Shown: in pieces, positions 47,901-60,800 of the stretch
How positions within the stretch are numbered: the first letter of the stretch is position 1
Layout of the letters: each line of letters starts with the position of its first letter
From: Branchiostoma lanceolatum
Lineage: Eukaryota > Chordata > Leptocardii > Amphioxiformes > Branchiostomatidae
NCBI RefSeq assembly: GCF_035083965.1
Contig: NC_089737.1
Coordinates: forward strand, 16,283,529-16,347,528
Reading direction: 5' to 3'
DNA length: 64,000 nucleotides
Program-made: the position numbers and the translations under genes
The notes under the pieces: model-generated
What the model was told of the DNA's origin: nothing
The model's input: the letters and a program-made list of their open reading frames with translations, nothing else
The model's database searches: none

Positions 47901-50248
47901 CAATTAAGACTGATCAGTTTAAAGACAAGGTGCTTTTCTATCATATTTCTTATTTCAGATTATTGTTTCTTCCCACAGGGATTTGAGGGGAGAGCACATT
48001 GTGGAGTACTACGGTACAGCCTGTAAGAGGATGAAGACAGAAGGACAACCTGACAGCCTGAAACTGGGGCTGGTCATGGAGCTGTGTGACGGCACACTGG
48101 AGGACAGGATTGTTGGGCAGAGGTAGGCATGCCGTGTTCGTTTACGACATAGATTATTGTGTTTTTATCTATTTATTTATTTATTCATTTATTCATTTAT
48201 TGAATTTTCAGACATCTGGATGGCCCATTCAATTTTGGCAAATTGAGTTTCAACTACAAAACAGTAAAATCGTCAGTATAGCAAAGAAAAATAACTTATG
48301 ACAAAATTGTAACATAAGTAACAGAGGATTGTTAAGACATAAGTTGCCACTGTCTCGGCACTCCGCAGCTTTCCCACACTGTAGTTTAGCCTTGTCAGGG
48401 CATGTAGGAATATGTTAACACTGTAAAGCACTGGATCTGATAGCAAAAGCAAGCATATATCGCAATAATGGCCATGGTTCAATTATGTCAGAGATACTGC
48501 TGCTGAATCCACGTTATGATTTCTTCCCATGTAGAGAACACAACCCAACTTGGTGGGGGCATGACCCTGTGATGAAGCAGCGAGCCTTCAGCTACACCCA
48601 GAACCTGGCAGTGCAGCTGTGTGAGGGACTCAGGACCATCCATGATGCAGGCTACATCCACAGGGACCTCAAGCTCATCAATGTTCTGGTCAGTCCTCTA
48701 TACATGTACATCTATACATCTAACGCCTGGTTTGTGAAGTAGGGAATCAACTACACTGAAAAGTTGCATGTAGTTTCCTCACAACGTAGCATGGATTCAC
48801 GATTCTGCTGCAGGCTGGCTTGACAATTAGTTAGTTGTTCTTCTATCGTTGCTAGAGTTGAGTGAGATATGCGTTGAATTCAGAACAGTCATCAGGATTC
48901 TGAATACAAGTTGGGTTGATTATAGGTTTTTTGTAGACTAGTTTCCCATGCTGTAAGAGAAAAGAAACTTAGCACATGCCTTAGGTCTTAGTCATAAAAT
49001 TTCAGCTCCTACATGAATTGGAAGTGGGTCAGGGGAACTGATCTTTGCTTCTGATTGACTTGCAAGCGGTCGGCCATCTTGAAATCAACTCATTCGTTCA
49101 TATAGATATGTATCGAATATACAATTTGAGCAGCTAAATCAGATATTTAAGGAAGGTATGTGCCTTTACCTTTGTGCCAAATTTCAACTCATTCCGCAGA
49201 AAAAATGAACCTGCTATGATAGAAATGGAATTAACTTTTGATCCCCGCTCGTATGTTACTGCATTCAATTTCAGACTGCAGTTTTGGACTGTAACATGTT
49301 TTTCGCAGTGGCAGTATAGTATACGGCTCTATAGGAATTACGATGTCCTCCTTGGCGTCCACAGGTTACTGCAGGTGACGTTGTGAAACTTGCTGACGTC
49401 GGTGTGACGAAGAGAGAAGTGGACGTGACGGGCACCATCATAGGCACAGTCATCTACGCAGCACCTGAGGTGATGGGACGGAAAATGTACAACAAGAGTG
49501 CAGACATCTACAGCCTGGGGCTCATCCTGTGGGAGATGTGGTATGGACGGACCATTTGGCAAGCTATGGTAAACATGAACAATATCATGTTATCAATGCA
49601 AACAATACATGGTACGTTGAAATTGCCAGGGTAGTTGGGAGAATGCGTAGTATGTTATAGGTCAAACGCGAATGAACGAGTGCATAATCGTCCAAGTAGC
49701 TGAAAGGCGTATGTATGACTGTGATTTTCCTTTCTCGTTAGCAATAACTATTCTAGGCTTATCCTAATGGATTGCAACACGAACTACTGTAACATCTCTT
49801 TAAATTGTGGGAATAACGCATTGCCAAGCTCTTACCAAACACAATCGAAAGGGTCTGGAATTGGAAAAAGCAAAAACATGGTTTTAGTTTTCTGAAACCC
49901 AGCCATAGTAGCTTCACCTGTTAAACCCCAACTGCTCGCCAGCGCTACTTAAACTGCTAACTTGACAATCAGGACGGATACACAATTTGTGTCAGTCTGA
50001 CAATGAATCCGTCCTGCTATTAACCACAGGATGATCGCGGCCTGAGGAGTCTGACAGAAGGCGAGTCCATGATGATGCCACATTCTCCTGACTCCGTCCG
50101 CCCCATCCCGGAGTGGGAAACTCTGGTGCGAGACTGTGTGAGTCCAGACGCCAGCAGGCGGCCCAGCGCGCTGCAGTGTCTGCAGAGGATCAGGGACATG
50201 ACGATGGAGGACAGCTCCGAACTTTCCCTGCCAACATCATGTGTCTGA
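38978..50248 (+). CDS. Dynamin-like GTPase/protein kinase fusion with membrane hairpin, paralogue B
   Basis: Eleven coding exons: 38978-39163, 40158-40368, 40495-40802, 41642-41782, 42677-42883, 44628-44734, 44913-46076, 47979-48122, 48535-48688, 49365-49568 and 50030-50248. They encode 1014 residues. The order follows paralogue A: SAP-like charged leader, P-loop GESSAGKST, DSPG, NKWD, helical middle, kinase. The 141-, 107- and 154-base exons equal those of A and all intron phases agree. B alone has two adjacent hydrophobic segments (residues about 553-604, within LASFVYSGMIITPF and SLAIVLGVTALVM), a possible membrane hairpin as in mitofusin-type proteins. The kinase keeps GGGSYGEVY, AALK and HRD (865-867) but reads DVG (885-887) instead of DFG. 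Intron 5 begins with GC instead of GT. Function is unknown. Confidence 0.87.
39705..39860 (-). mobile_element. LINE 3'-end fragment
   Basis: On the minus strand the sequence runs ggaagaccttgtataagcca, ctatggcttttttctt and ends in tgcaaataaaccaaaccaac, a short tail of accaa repeats. Ending in a short microsatellite after AATAAA is typical of CR1/L2-like LINE 3' ends. It lies in intron 1 of paralogue B. Confidence 0.5.
40881..41161. mobile_element. Fold-back MITE with TA ends in paralogue B intron 3
   Basis: Inverted arms of about 110 bp run from TAGGATATTTGGAGTTTC to the complementary GAAACTCCAAATATCCTA. They share cgtttcggtgtctgtcagac, caccttcttcagagcttctg and cagtactgcttctcaccgct. About 55 bp separate them. 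The outermost TA on each side fits a Tc1/mariner-type TA duplication. The arms are nearly perfect, so the insertion is young. Confidence 0.85.
43950..44125. repeat. Weak fold-back element in paralogue B intron 5
   Basis: agatctctagtgcagcatcc, cccag at about 44005 faces ctgggggatgttgggttgga, gatct at about 44060-44085, with weaker complementarity outward. It is probably an old MITE. Confidence 0.4.
44345..44580 (-). mobile_element. LINE reverse-transcriptase C-terminal fragment
   Basis: The minus strand reads RIGLLRRLRPHLCTNVANLL, YKTLALPHLEYYNVVWENCS and AANKQRLHVL. This is the familiar thumb region of CR1/L2/Jockey-type LINEs (RIGLLRR...LxxSLxLPHLxYxxxVW). It is truncated at both ends and lies antisense in paralogue B, immediately upstream of exon 6. 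Confidence 0.8.
46085..47520. repeat. Intron 7 of paralogue B: dispersed repeat with ATGCAAAT pairs
   Basis: 46090-46265 loosely matches the dispersed intronic repeat (gtgtgtctgtcggtctgttg, aacttaagaacggctggatg). 46375-47300 contains at least four aattatgcaaattag / taatttgcataa pairs. A reversed copy of the head (ataccaacagacataccaaa, cagacacgcagagacacg) lies at about 46950-47020. No gene is seen. Confidence 0.5.
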
Positions 50249-53200
50249 ATGTTTGTGAGGAACGTACAAATCGTTATGTGTCACATAATGTTATATGCGA
50301 AGTTAGGATCATACACATGAGCGTTGAGGAAAGTCCCTACCATTCTTTCTGGGTCGTTTTAAACTATTTTCTAGATGAAGGTGAATGTGGTGCACAATAT
50401 GCTTGTGTCTGTTATCGTTACAATAACCAGATGTTTTGGTGTTTAACTTTAAATGTTTTAAAGATGTTCCTTGAAATTCAGCTGTTTTAATGGAAGCCAG
50501 TCACCATCTGTTTCAAATGTTTATACACAAACCTCTAGCATAAGTTTCTTCGATTGGGACACTTACGGTACATGTATGATCAAGTATCCACTGGTAAATG
50601 TAGAATCCTCTAGAGACAGATTACAATTTTTAGTGGTCCACACTCAGCTTTGAGGAAATGTCTCTGCTTGTTTGTGACTGAACTTTTAGCTCATCGTACT
50701 AATCATCCAAATCTAAGAGGGATTCGTGACGTCCATTATGTAAATAGAACAGGACAAATATGACAAGCTGTTTGATACTAAGGCTAAGATAATTAACTAC
50801 TAGTATATACTGACATGTGGTAAACCTGTGTTGTAGACATAGGACAATCAAAGACTGTACTAAAATACAATGTCTTACCACCAATTGATGGAATTTCATA
50901 ACATTAACAAACAAACAAACAAACAAACAATCAGTTGCAAACAATATTCTTGTTCTTTAATCAAGACTAGCAGGTGTCACCAATAAAATCAGGTCAGTGT
51001 TGCATAATACGATGGAATTTTGTGGGAAGTATGGAATGCTGCAGTACCAATGCTATCCGCTCAGTATGACGTATGACAGTATGAGTATGACGTCACAGCA
51101 TGCCGCAGACGACAAAGTGTTGTGCTGTGTTCGTGTCATTCTCAACAACAAGAGGGCGTTTCTCCCTTCGTCGTGTGGACAGGGAACCTGTTGGTGTAGC
51201 CAAAACGTGAGTAGGGAACTCCTGGACTGACTACCGAAATGTGTCATGGCAAATTGTCTTATAAATCTGTCAGATTCTTGGAAATGTTCGCGAAGTAGAT
51301 CGTACACAGTGGGTACAGGACCACGTTGAGTTGTTGAAGTTTGTAAAGTAACGGTACCTCAAATGTAAAATTAAACACGCTCACGTTTCTTATGTTATGA
51401 TAGAAAGAGTAATTCTGTGGTTCGGCTCAGTTTTCTACTAAGTGTTTGAAAGTAATCACTTGACGTTTCGAGCAATATTTGACAAGGATTTTTAAAATCT
51501 TACAATGTTCGAAAATTGTGGCCATAGTCCCAAAATGGTCCAAAATGGCAGACGGAATTGGGTAGTAGTTTTCTAACATTTTAAAAAATAATGACAGAAA
51601 CTTCGGACTTTTTACCGAAAGACTGCAACTTTAAGTCTTTGTGAACACATTCTGTGCTAGAATAGAGCAGTTCTTGGCGAACTTGGTGAATTTTGGCGGG
51701 TTTGCGAAGTTGAGTGTGACGCTAAAACAGAGTTTCACCAGTCGTGACGTCACACCACAGTTGCCGTCACGGCAAAGTTAATGGTTAAAATTGCATGATT
51801 ATTAAACAATATTTGGGATCTTTAGACATTCTTTATGACATAATGTGAAGAATTTTTGGTTCCTTTTCAAATCAGACCTCATGTTGAAGAGCATTGTGTG
51901 TTGGAATTGTGTGTGTGTCTGTGTATGTATATCAAGTTGCAATTATTGCAACACAGATCATTTATTGTTTAAAGTTTATCCTGTTTCTCTAGGGTGTTAA
52001 ACTAACTGCATGATGAAGTCTGTTAATACCTGGTGCTTCAAGGTGGATATACAACATGTACATGACTTCTTTGTTAATACGTTGTGTGCTTTAGATTTGT
52101 GAATTAATTTTATTAATGCAATTGCTGTAACAATACTGTTTGGGAAAAATTCACAAGCTAACAGTAACATTTCAAAACACTAACTGAATATTTACTTACA
52201 AACCTTGACTTAACTACTAATTAGATAGAAAGGTAAGACTATAAAATGAAACATCATCTTTTATTATTTGAATGCATATACTGTAACACCATGGCAAGCA
52301 AAGTATGCCTATTGATAAGATACTTTAAACATGTTTGATCTTCAAGTTTTCCTAATGGGTTTTGCCACCAAAATGTTCCAGCATTCAGTAGCAACATTTG
52401 TGAGTGTAAAACCTAGTCTGACTTGTAGACTTTCTAGATAAAATTTCTTGTACTTTTGTAGACAAGTGTGGAATGCTAGTGAGTGAGTGACATAGGCCGG
52501 ATCACTAGATGTTATACATGCACATGTATATAACAGTGTTACAACTTTATTTGATTATTTTTTCATTATGTAATTTACCAACCCAGATGAACTTTCATGC
52601 TGGTGTTACAACCAGACTCTAATTTACATAATCATCAGTGTTGAAAGGTGTCCACAATATGGATCCTGTCTGGTAGCCTATTGCGGACTTACATTTCAAA
52701 GCTATCTCTACAGTTTTATGTCCACTATCAAGGTTCAGATTTATTTAGCAAATACATATGTATCTGTAATCACTTGATGAATATTCATGACATACACGTA
52801 ACTGTAGCAGTTTAGTCACTAATGGAAGTTTGGTAACTGGCTTAGCTCTAGTCTGGAATGTTTCAAAATGACATGTTCATTATAGTTTCAAAACAAAACT
52901 CATTATGAAATAAATCATAATTGCTGTTCAGCACAGCGTGTTCTAACATTTTACTACCTGAATTTCCAGTTTTAGAAGACCATCTAGTTAATAGTAAGCT
53001 CTTAGCTGTGTCTACATTTGAGGATATAGGAACTTTGCTTGTGCACACACCTAATTTGCATTTTTTTTGTCTACAGCCTTTGTATACCAAGATATACCTA
53101 CACACTGTATCTACTATAACTTCATGAACTGTGTCTAAAATTACATAATCCCATTACAACTGATTGAAGAAAATATAATATATAATGTCCCACCATCTTT

Positions 53201-53380
53201 TGAGTCATCAAAACTACATTTTGTACATAGTAACCACATACGTTGTTGTGCACTGATGTCACTTAGCTTGGTGATTTGGTTTAGAAAGACACCAAAATAT
53301 TTTTGAAAGAACTATAATTACAGACCTCTCAGCTTATATCTTACTCATGAGATCATTGGTTGATGTGTTGGAGAGATGGT
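50249..53380. other. Spacer downstream of paralogue B; no gene seen
   Basis: Only short frames occur. At 51060-51110 there are two CRE-like sites (tatgacgtatgac and tatgacgtcacagc) in a slightly GC-richer patch, possibly regulatory. An (aaac)n run is at 50910-50930. The rest is AT-rich with no recognisable repeat boundary. Confidence 0.4.
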
Positions 53381-54283
53381 CTACTGTTGGATCTTCACAA
53401 AATTATCTGGGAAGAGGCCAAATTGTCCATGACACTCTCCGCACCACCATCCCAGGTCGTCACAATTCTGAAAAAAGGAAAAAGAAACTGAAAGATCAAT
53501 AAGAAAAGTACCTTTAAGTTATCATAAATTCATGCTTGTCAATGATGATCTTGCTATAATTGTTCCACCTGCTAGTCTCTCTATATATTATGTAAACGAT
53601 GTTGATACATATTTATCTGCTGTCGTCCATGGAAAAAAAGATAGAAACAAAATCTTAAAAAATAGATAATGTCACGCAGTCTTACCATGTCAATGTTGGT
53701 GATGACGTCCCCAGGGTGAAACGATATCTCATCCTCCGCCGCTGTACAAAAGGAAACCCAGAGTTAACTCCTTGTTGCCAATTCGATTGACACTTCTATA
53801 GATTTAAATTTCCCATTACCAGCAAATCTGCAAGAAGAGACAGCAAGGGGATGGCCAAAGAAATATTTGAAAAGCATCCATTGGTCACATTCCTCAAAAT
53901 CAATGATTTTTTTTTGTCATAGTATTTTCAGCATGTGACCATCAAGGATCAGTACCATTTGCTGAATTTTGTTTGATACTTTCATGACTGTCCCAACAAA
54001 ATGAATGAAATGTGCCCTACACCCCAGGTTTATTTCATCCACATGGCCAAGTGACAGGGTTGTGCGTCCGCTTGAGCCACGGGAACTCAAATTGCAGTCT
54101 CAAAGCTTTTGTGGGATAAATATCATTGGGCGAGGCTGTAATTTTGGGAGGTCAGGAGAGGGAAAACTTACCGGCCTGGTATGGTCACAGGGCAATGGCA
54201 GTGATTTCTTTACTGACACTCCCTAAGTCACTGTAGGTCTCCCCATCTGCACCCGGAGAAGCCTCATAGTCATTATCATCATC
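53381..54283 (-). pseudogene. SH3-coding terminal exons of a cortactin/DBNL-like gene, with an in-frame TGA
   Basis: Three exons on the minus strand, 54172-54283, 53686-53741 and 53381-53467, join in phase. They encode an acidic linker (DDDNDYEASPG), then an SH3 domain with AAEDEISFHPGDVITNI, DDLGWWCGECHGQFGLFPDN and FVKIQQ before the stop. The pattern fits the C-terminal SH3 of cortactin, HS1 or DBNL, actin-regulating proteins. Where those have ALYDYQ, this copy reads AL, TGA, PYQ, so the core Tyr-Asp is lost and translation would end there. A possible further exon end lies at about 54487 (EYSSPNLDKQ, then GTGTG). No actin-binding exons are visible. It is probably a partial duplicate or a broken allele; a sequencing error is possible. 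Confidence 0.6.
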
Positions 54284-54876
54284 CTGGTACAGGTGAATCA
54301 TGAGAACATAAGTTAAGTTTGAAAATGTATTTTGTCGCATACTGTATTCTGGCTCATAGATCTATAGAGAAATACCAAAAATCAGTCAATAGATCAATTT
54401 ATTTACAAATCTACAAGTCATATTCCATCACTGTTGTATATGACATTGTACAGGTAAAGGTACGATAGCCCTGCATTTTGACACACCTGTTTGTCCAAGT
54501 TCGGACTGGAATATTCTTGAGGTGTCTGGATCTGACTCAGGCTCAGCCTCATATACCGTTTAGCGTGGTTATATAAACCAGATTCATCGTCACTCCAAAT
54601 CAACATGAAATCAATAGTTTTGAAGCAGAACATGCTAGATTGTTTAAAAGGTCGGTTGGGAGGCCTCATATGATTTAACGTAATTTGTAATCAGCTCTCA
54701 GAATTTAACGTAATTCGTAATCGGCGGCGAAACTTTTTCGTAATTCGTAATCACTACCCCCCCATGCAGGCCCTCTTTGCTGTGGGAGCAAAACTGGGGC
54801 AGTTGTCTTGAAAAAAAACATGGTATGATCTTTCCTCCCTACATTTGCTTGGAGATTTAGGCCTGGTTTCCTGTTT

Positions 54877-57800
54877 CTACTCAACCTTCATAGCTGAGAT
54901 CCTGTCCAGACACTCCTGTATCTTTGGTCGTCTCTTTGGATCCTTCTTGAGACAGTCGTGGATCAGACTGGTCCACTCAGGGATGGGGGGGACTGTACCT
55001 TCCCATCGTGGCATTCGGATGTCTCTTCCTCTCTTCAAATCCTCCTCAAGCCTTTTTGAGTAGATGTCGTCCTGGCAAAGACAAATTAAAACAGTTCGCT
55101 TTCAGAGGCATTGTTGTCTTCACCTGTAGCATTCCAACAAGTAAAGCCTGTTCCTCTATTGTAACAAATGTGCATGGTAATTGCTATTCTCACACCTGTA
55201 CAATATAGTTACAAGCTTAAGACTTAAGTCTTAAAGCTATCAGTTTTTTGACCAAACTTAAGTATTTGCTATACCGTAAAATTCCTATTTACGTACGCAC
55301 CCCTCCTAAAGTACGCACCCCTGATTTGGGAACAATTGCAGGCCTGACTCAGTGTGTTGAAACATTCAGGGGGAAAACACTCCTAACCTACGCACCCCCT
55401 CTCCAGCATTTCGGTGGATAGTCAAGAGGTTGACATGATCATCCTTCCAATGATGTTTACCGGCTTAAAGGGTTACTGAGAAAATGTTTCTGGGTAGGAA
55501 ATGTCAAACAATTTAAATATATGTTTTATTTATTCTTTATTACTGATTGATTGTGTGGTAGCCTTTCACACTTCATATCCACACTTCATTTGCATGAAGA
55601 TGTACCGTACTCTCAAGCTGACATGCGATTTTCACGAGGAAGAACCCCTCCTAACATACGCACCCCGACTTTGGCGTCGGCCTGGAGCACCTGCTTGCAA
55701 CTTGAAAACTTTAAAAAGTGCGTACGTAAATAGGGATTTTACGGTATTGTTAAAAGCAATATTACATCACTTATACAGATTGTTTATGTTTGTAAGTAAA
55801 GAACTTCCTTTATATATATAGTGCTTTTTACCAACTGACTTATGAGTACATAAAAGATCACAGAACACATGATCATGATCAGCACTCCATAAGGTTACTA
55901 ATTAGTGATGCATATATATACTAATATAGAGAGGTAATTAAACCAGTCCTGCATAAGGTACTACCCAGTGCTGCACTTTCATTCAACAAGGAAAAGCTTA
56001 AAAGCTGCTAGTAAGTCAGACTGACCTTGTGCCCATAGAGGGTTTTCCCATACCACATCTCCCACAGAATGAGGCCCAGGCTGTAGATGTCTGCACTCTT
56101 GTCGTACTTCTTCTTTTCTTTCACCTCAGGTGCTGCGTAGGTGGCAGTTCCAGCTATTGTCCCTGTTATTCTCACCTCTTGCTTGGTCTGTCCAACATCA
56201 GCAAGCTTCACAACATCATCTCGAGTCACCTTCATACATAATATAATCAAGATCTCATGAACATGAGGTACGGACAGACGTTAAACAATCTGCTGGACAA
56301 GTATATCCTTTGAGATGAATCAGAACCGGATGGTACCATAATCCAATTGGTATCTATAAGAGTGTTGGTATCAGATTTGAAAAAAAAAAAAAAAAATTGA
56401 ATAGAAGATGCTCCTGTATGTAGGTTTTTCCAGCCTCAAGGTTTTGACTATTCAGTCATCTTAGCAATAGAGTGCTCACCTGGCATGGTTTGACACATTT
56501 CTAGATCCTTTTACATGAGATGCGTCAGTTTGTTTTGTCTTTGAATATCATGGACTAGCCATAAGACATGCTTTTAGGTCTCGGTTTGGAGTTGTTTTTT
56601 TACGATTCGGAACGGCAATAGCGCTTTTCCAAACATCATTTTCGGGACAATTTAATGTTTTCGATGGATTGTGGTGCCTTGCCACTGACCGACAGACGCT
56701 TTTCATATTCTCTGGAAAACGTCATTTTTCGTGAAAACTGTCATAAAGCAATTTTCACCACCAAAAACAGCTATTTTGGGGGCATTCCTTCAAAGCCCCT
56801 GGAAGGAAAATAAGAGTTTTCCTAGGACAATGACTGATGGCAATAAAGGTCATCAATCTCTGTGTGTAATGAAAAATGGAAAAAAACTGAGGATACGTTT
56901 TCCGCAATCCCTGATGGCGCGAAACCATGCAAAACGCTTGTAGAACGCAAAATTTTGGTAAGGCCTAGGAAAAAAAATGTTGTCTCCTGTTACGGTCCCG
57001 AAAAAATTAGGGTCGGTAGGTAGGGATTCACTTTTTTTTCAGATCTTTTCTTTTTTTTACTGGTGACATCAAATGCTCTGACTGTTGGCCTCACAGTACA
57101 GTGCTTGGGCCAACCTCCTAACCATTGCACTCAATTCTCATGTGGTTAAACATGCGCTGCCCAGAGGGGGGTGAACAAAATCTAATAAAACTAGATTAAA
57201 AGTAACCCCCGGAATAAAATTACCAATTGGAAAAGTGGCAGATGAATTATCAAGAATATACATGTATAATAATCACTAAATACAATAATCTATGTCATTG
57301 TCCAGTTGCTTTCTCACCGTCAGTGTCATAACATTTTAACAACTTTCTTTGTTTAATTTTCTAAAATAATTGTTCCAAAGTTCAGAATTTTATTAAAATC
57401 CAAGCTTAGTAAAGGGACTCATTCACTACTTGTGCAATCTCAATGTTGCCAACAAAAAAATTCAGCACTAGTATACTAGCAACACTTCGCCCCATAGAAA
57501 TAAACAGCAACTCAAACACTGCCCTCTACCGGTAGTAGCCGGTACTGCAGGTTTACGTCATTACTCTCACGCATTCTCGCGACATTTAGCGTTAGTTGGT
57601 AAATTCAAGATGGCGGCTGAAAAATATCGTCTCTCGACCGGGAGCCGAGCTCTCTTTGCAGACGGATTTTTGCGTTTCAGGCAGTATAAAACAAGTTGAC
57701 TATGGATACAAACGAATGAAAAAGTATCGGTAACTTTATATATAACTTGTTTGGTTCGGGGTCGATGTCTGTGTTTTGGTTGAAAATTTACAAAAGTGAG

Positions 57801-60800
57801 AGAGTGTGTGTGTGCACGTGTCTGACGCAGAGTGGTAGAATATTAGAGTTTTCTTGGTCCAAATTTTCTACTTAGTGCAAATAATTAACGCAAATCGAGT
57901 TCTCAGGCCCGAAATTTAGGTAGTGCACTGCGTAATCTGGGTTTGAAAATAACTTGCACCAATCAAAACATTGTTGCGCTGCACAACTGCGCAAGCGGTT
58001 TTTTCGCGCACAGTTTTTCATCACTCGAGTTCAGAAATTATTTTTCCCAGTGACCGATACCCCCAAAAAAGGCTAGGGTCGGGGGGTTTGCTAGGGTCGG
58101 GGGGTTTGCTAGGGTCGGGAGGTTTGCTAGGGTCGGGAGGTTTGCTAGGGTCGGGGGGTTTGCTAGGGTCGGGAGGTTTGCTAGGGTCGGGAGGTTTGCT
58201 AGGGTCGGGAGGTTTGCTAGGGTCGGGAGGTTTGCTAGGGTCGGGGGGTTTGCTAGGGTCGGGGGGTTTGCTAGGGTCGGGGGGTTTGCTAGGGTCGGGG
58301 GGTTTGCTAGGGTCGGGGGGTTTGCTAGGGTCGGGGGGTTTGCTAGGGTCGGGAGGTTTGCTAGGGTCGGGAGGTTTGCTAGGGTCGGGGGGTTTGCTAG
58401 GGTCGGGGGGTTTGCTAGGGTCGGGGGGTTTGCTAGGGTCGGGGGGTTTGCTAGGGTCGGGGGGTTTGCTAGGGTCGGGAGGTTTGCTAGGGTCGGGGGG
58501 TTTGCTAGGGTCGGGAGGTTTGCTAGGGTCGGGGGGTTTGCTAGGGTCGGGGGGTTTGCTAGGGTCGGGGGGTTTGCTAGGGTCGGGAGGTTTGCTAGGG
58601 TCGGGGGGTTTGCTAGGGTCGGGGGGTTTGCTAGGGTCGGGAGGTTTGCTAGGGTCGGGGGGTTTGCTAGGGTCGGGAGGTTTGCTAGGGTCGGGAGGTT
58701 TGCTAGGGTCGGGGGGTTTTGCTAGGGTCAGTCGGGTAACCGGAAACACAACATTTTTTTTCCTATGCCTTATAAGGCTACAAGACCGCGTTACTGTAAC
58801 AGTTATGGCGCGCTAATACCAGGAAGTCTTCGCGGACGACCAAAACTCGGAAATAAACCATAAAACGCCACGAAGATCAGACTTTTCAGGAAATATATAA
58901 AAGATTGCACATTGCGAAAGCGATCGCCGAAAAATCTGTACCAAAACTATACCAAGAAAACCTATGATTTGCATCTTGTCTTAGGGACTCTTTAGGTGTA
59001 CGGTCAATTGAAATTCCGAACCGGAACCTTAAGACACCAAATACATGTCAGGGCTCGAAATTCATCTTTGGGAATAGGTGCACTGGTGCACCCAACTCAA
59101 AAAATTGGGTGCACAGAAAGAATTTTGGGTGCACCATATAAAATAAAGTTGAATGTTCTTCAGAACAAAATTACAAAGTTTGACGCTGCTGCCTTTCTTA
59201 AGAACTTCAATCTGTAATTCTATAGCTAACTTCAAAATTTCAAACAAATAATACATTAAATAAAGTACAGCAAAAAGTTATCATGCTGTTTTTTATACTT
59301 ACATTTCAAGAATATTCTGTATACTGATGTACAATAGTACCTTAACCCTATAGGCTACAAAAATATATAGGTGCACCAGTACTGCACCCAGAGTCAAAAA
59401 TTAGGTGCACATCTCCAATTTTGGGTGCACTGGGTGCACATGCACCCACTATTTCGAGCCCTGCATGTATTTAAAGGTAAATGAAATGCCTTTGCAAATA
59501 TTAGACTGTCACTGTGAGTGAGTTTAATGATATTACAAAGGAACATACAGTACCAGAATGTTGATGAGCTTAATGTCTCTGTGGATGTAGCCAGCATCGT
59601 GGATGGTCCTGAGTCCCTCACACAGCTGCACTGCCAGGTTCTGGGTGTAGCTGAAGGCTGCTGCCAGCTTCTCTGGGTTAGAACCCCACCAGGCTGGGTT
59701 AAGGTTCCTATAAAAACATAATTGGTCAATGCACTTCAGCACAGCACTGAGCTTGAGCTCAGAATGCAGGTTTCCCTGGGACAGCATCCACCAGCTAGCT
59801 AGGCTGGATCCCTGAAAAATATAATTATGATATTTACTGGACATAGTAGAAGTAGACTGGTAGATGTTATTCTGTTGGTGCATTGTCTCTCCATAGCTGT
59901 GCAGGTAAAGTTGCTGCTAAGTCTATGCTCAGGGTCAACACCCTGCCTGGAATAGCATGTTACTATATAATTGTAGTTTGTTGTAAACAAACAAACTGCA
60001 GTTTAATCTTAGGGTCTTTCTGTAGGAACAGTTCTAGAACAAAGTTGTAAATTTTTTACACTATCTCACCTGTTGCCAACAATCCTGTCCTCCAGTGTGC
60101 CCTCACACAGCTCTGTGACCAGCCCCAGCCTCAGGCCACCCTTCACCCTCTTGCAGGCTGTACCATAGTACTCCACAATGTGTCGAGTGTTCATCCGTTG
60201 ATCCGGAGTACTAGTGTCCATAGATTCCTTCAGTTTCCTATACAGAGTAAAACACTTTGTAAATTATGTGTGATACCTATGTTGTTTAGTATCAGCACCA
60301 GGGGGGTAATGATACCATCCCATGATTCCTCAATACACATCCAGCAATACACACCCACAGATCTAGATGGCTGACTGTGGGCAAGAAGCATATAGTTTTG
60401 TCATGTTGCCTTTGATATTGCAAGAACTGGTACAATTTAGCCATTAGATTTTCTTCTCTTGAATTGTCAAAAGACTTATTATATAAGTAGTCCATGAGAC
60501 TGTCTGACCTTTGCAATTTGTGCACAACTTTCTAAATTGTGTCATAAACACTTGCAGACCATTGTACAAATATTCACCACAAAGTCTGTGTCCAAACTTG
60601 ACCAAACTACTATAATTTTCTTTACTTTCCCACGGGTGCTATTGGGTGCATTTGTTTTTTTCTGATTCACATTAGTCAAGTAGTATGATATCACCAATCA
60701 ACAGTGTTTACAGTGTTTTCAGAAAAACACTGTAACAGTTACAGTGTTTTCAGAAAAACAGTGTTACAGTGTTTTTCTGAAAACACTGTAAACACTGTTG

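Noticed and set aside
57971-58816. 281- and 242-codon frames of Gly-Leu or Pro-Ser-Lys repeats on both strands
   Set aside because: They are products of the 18-bp minisatellite, whose period is a multiple of three; flanking sequence is not coding-like and no splice context fits.
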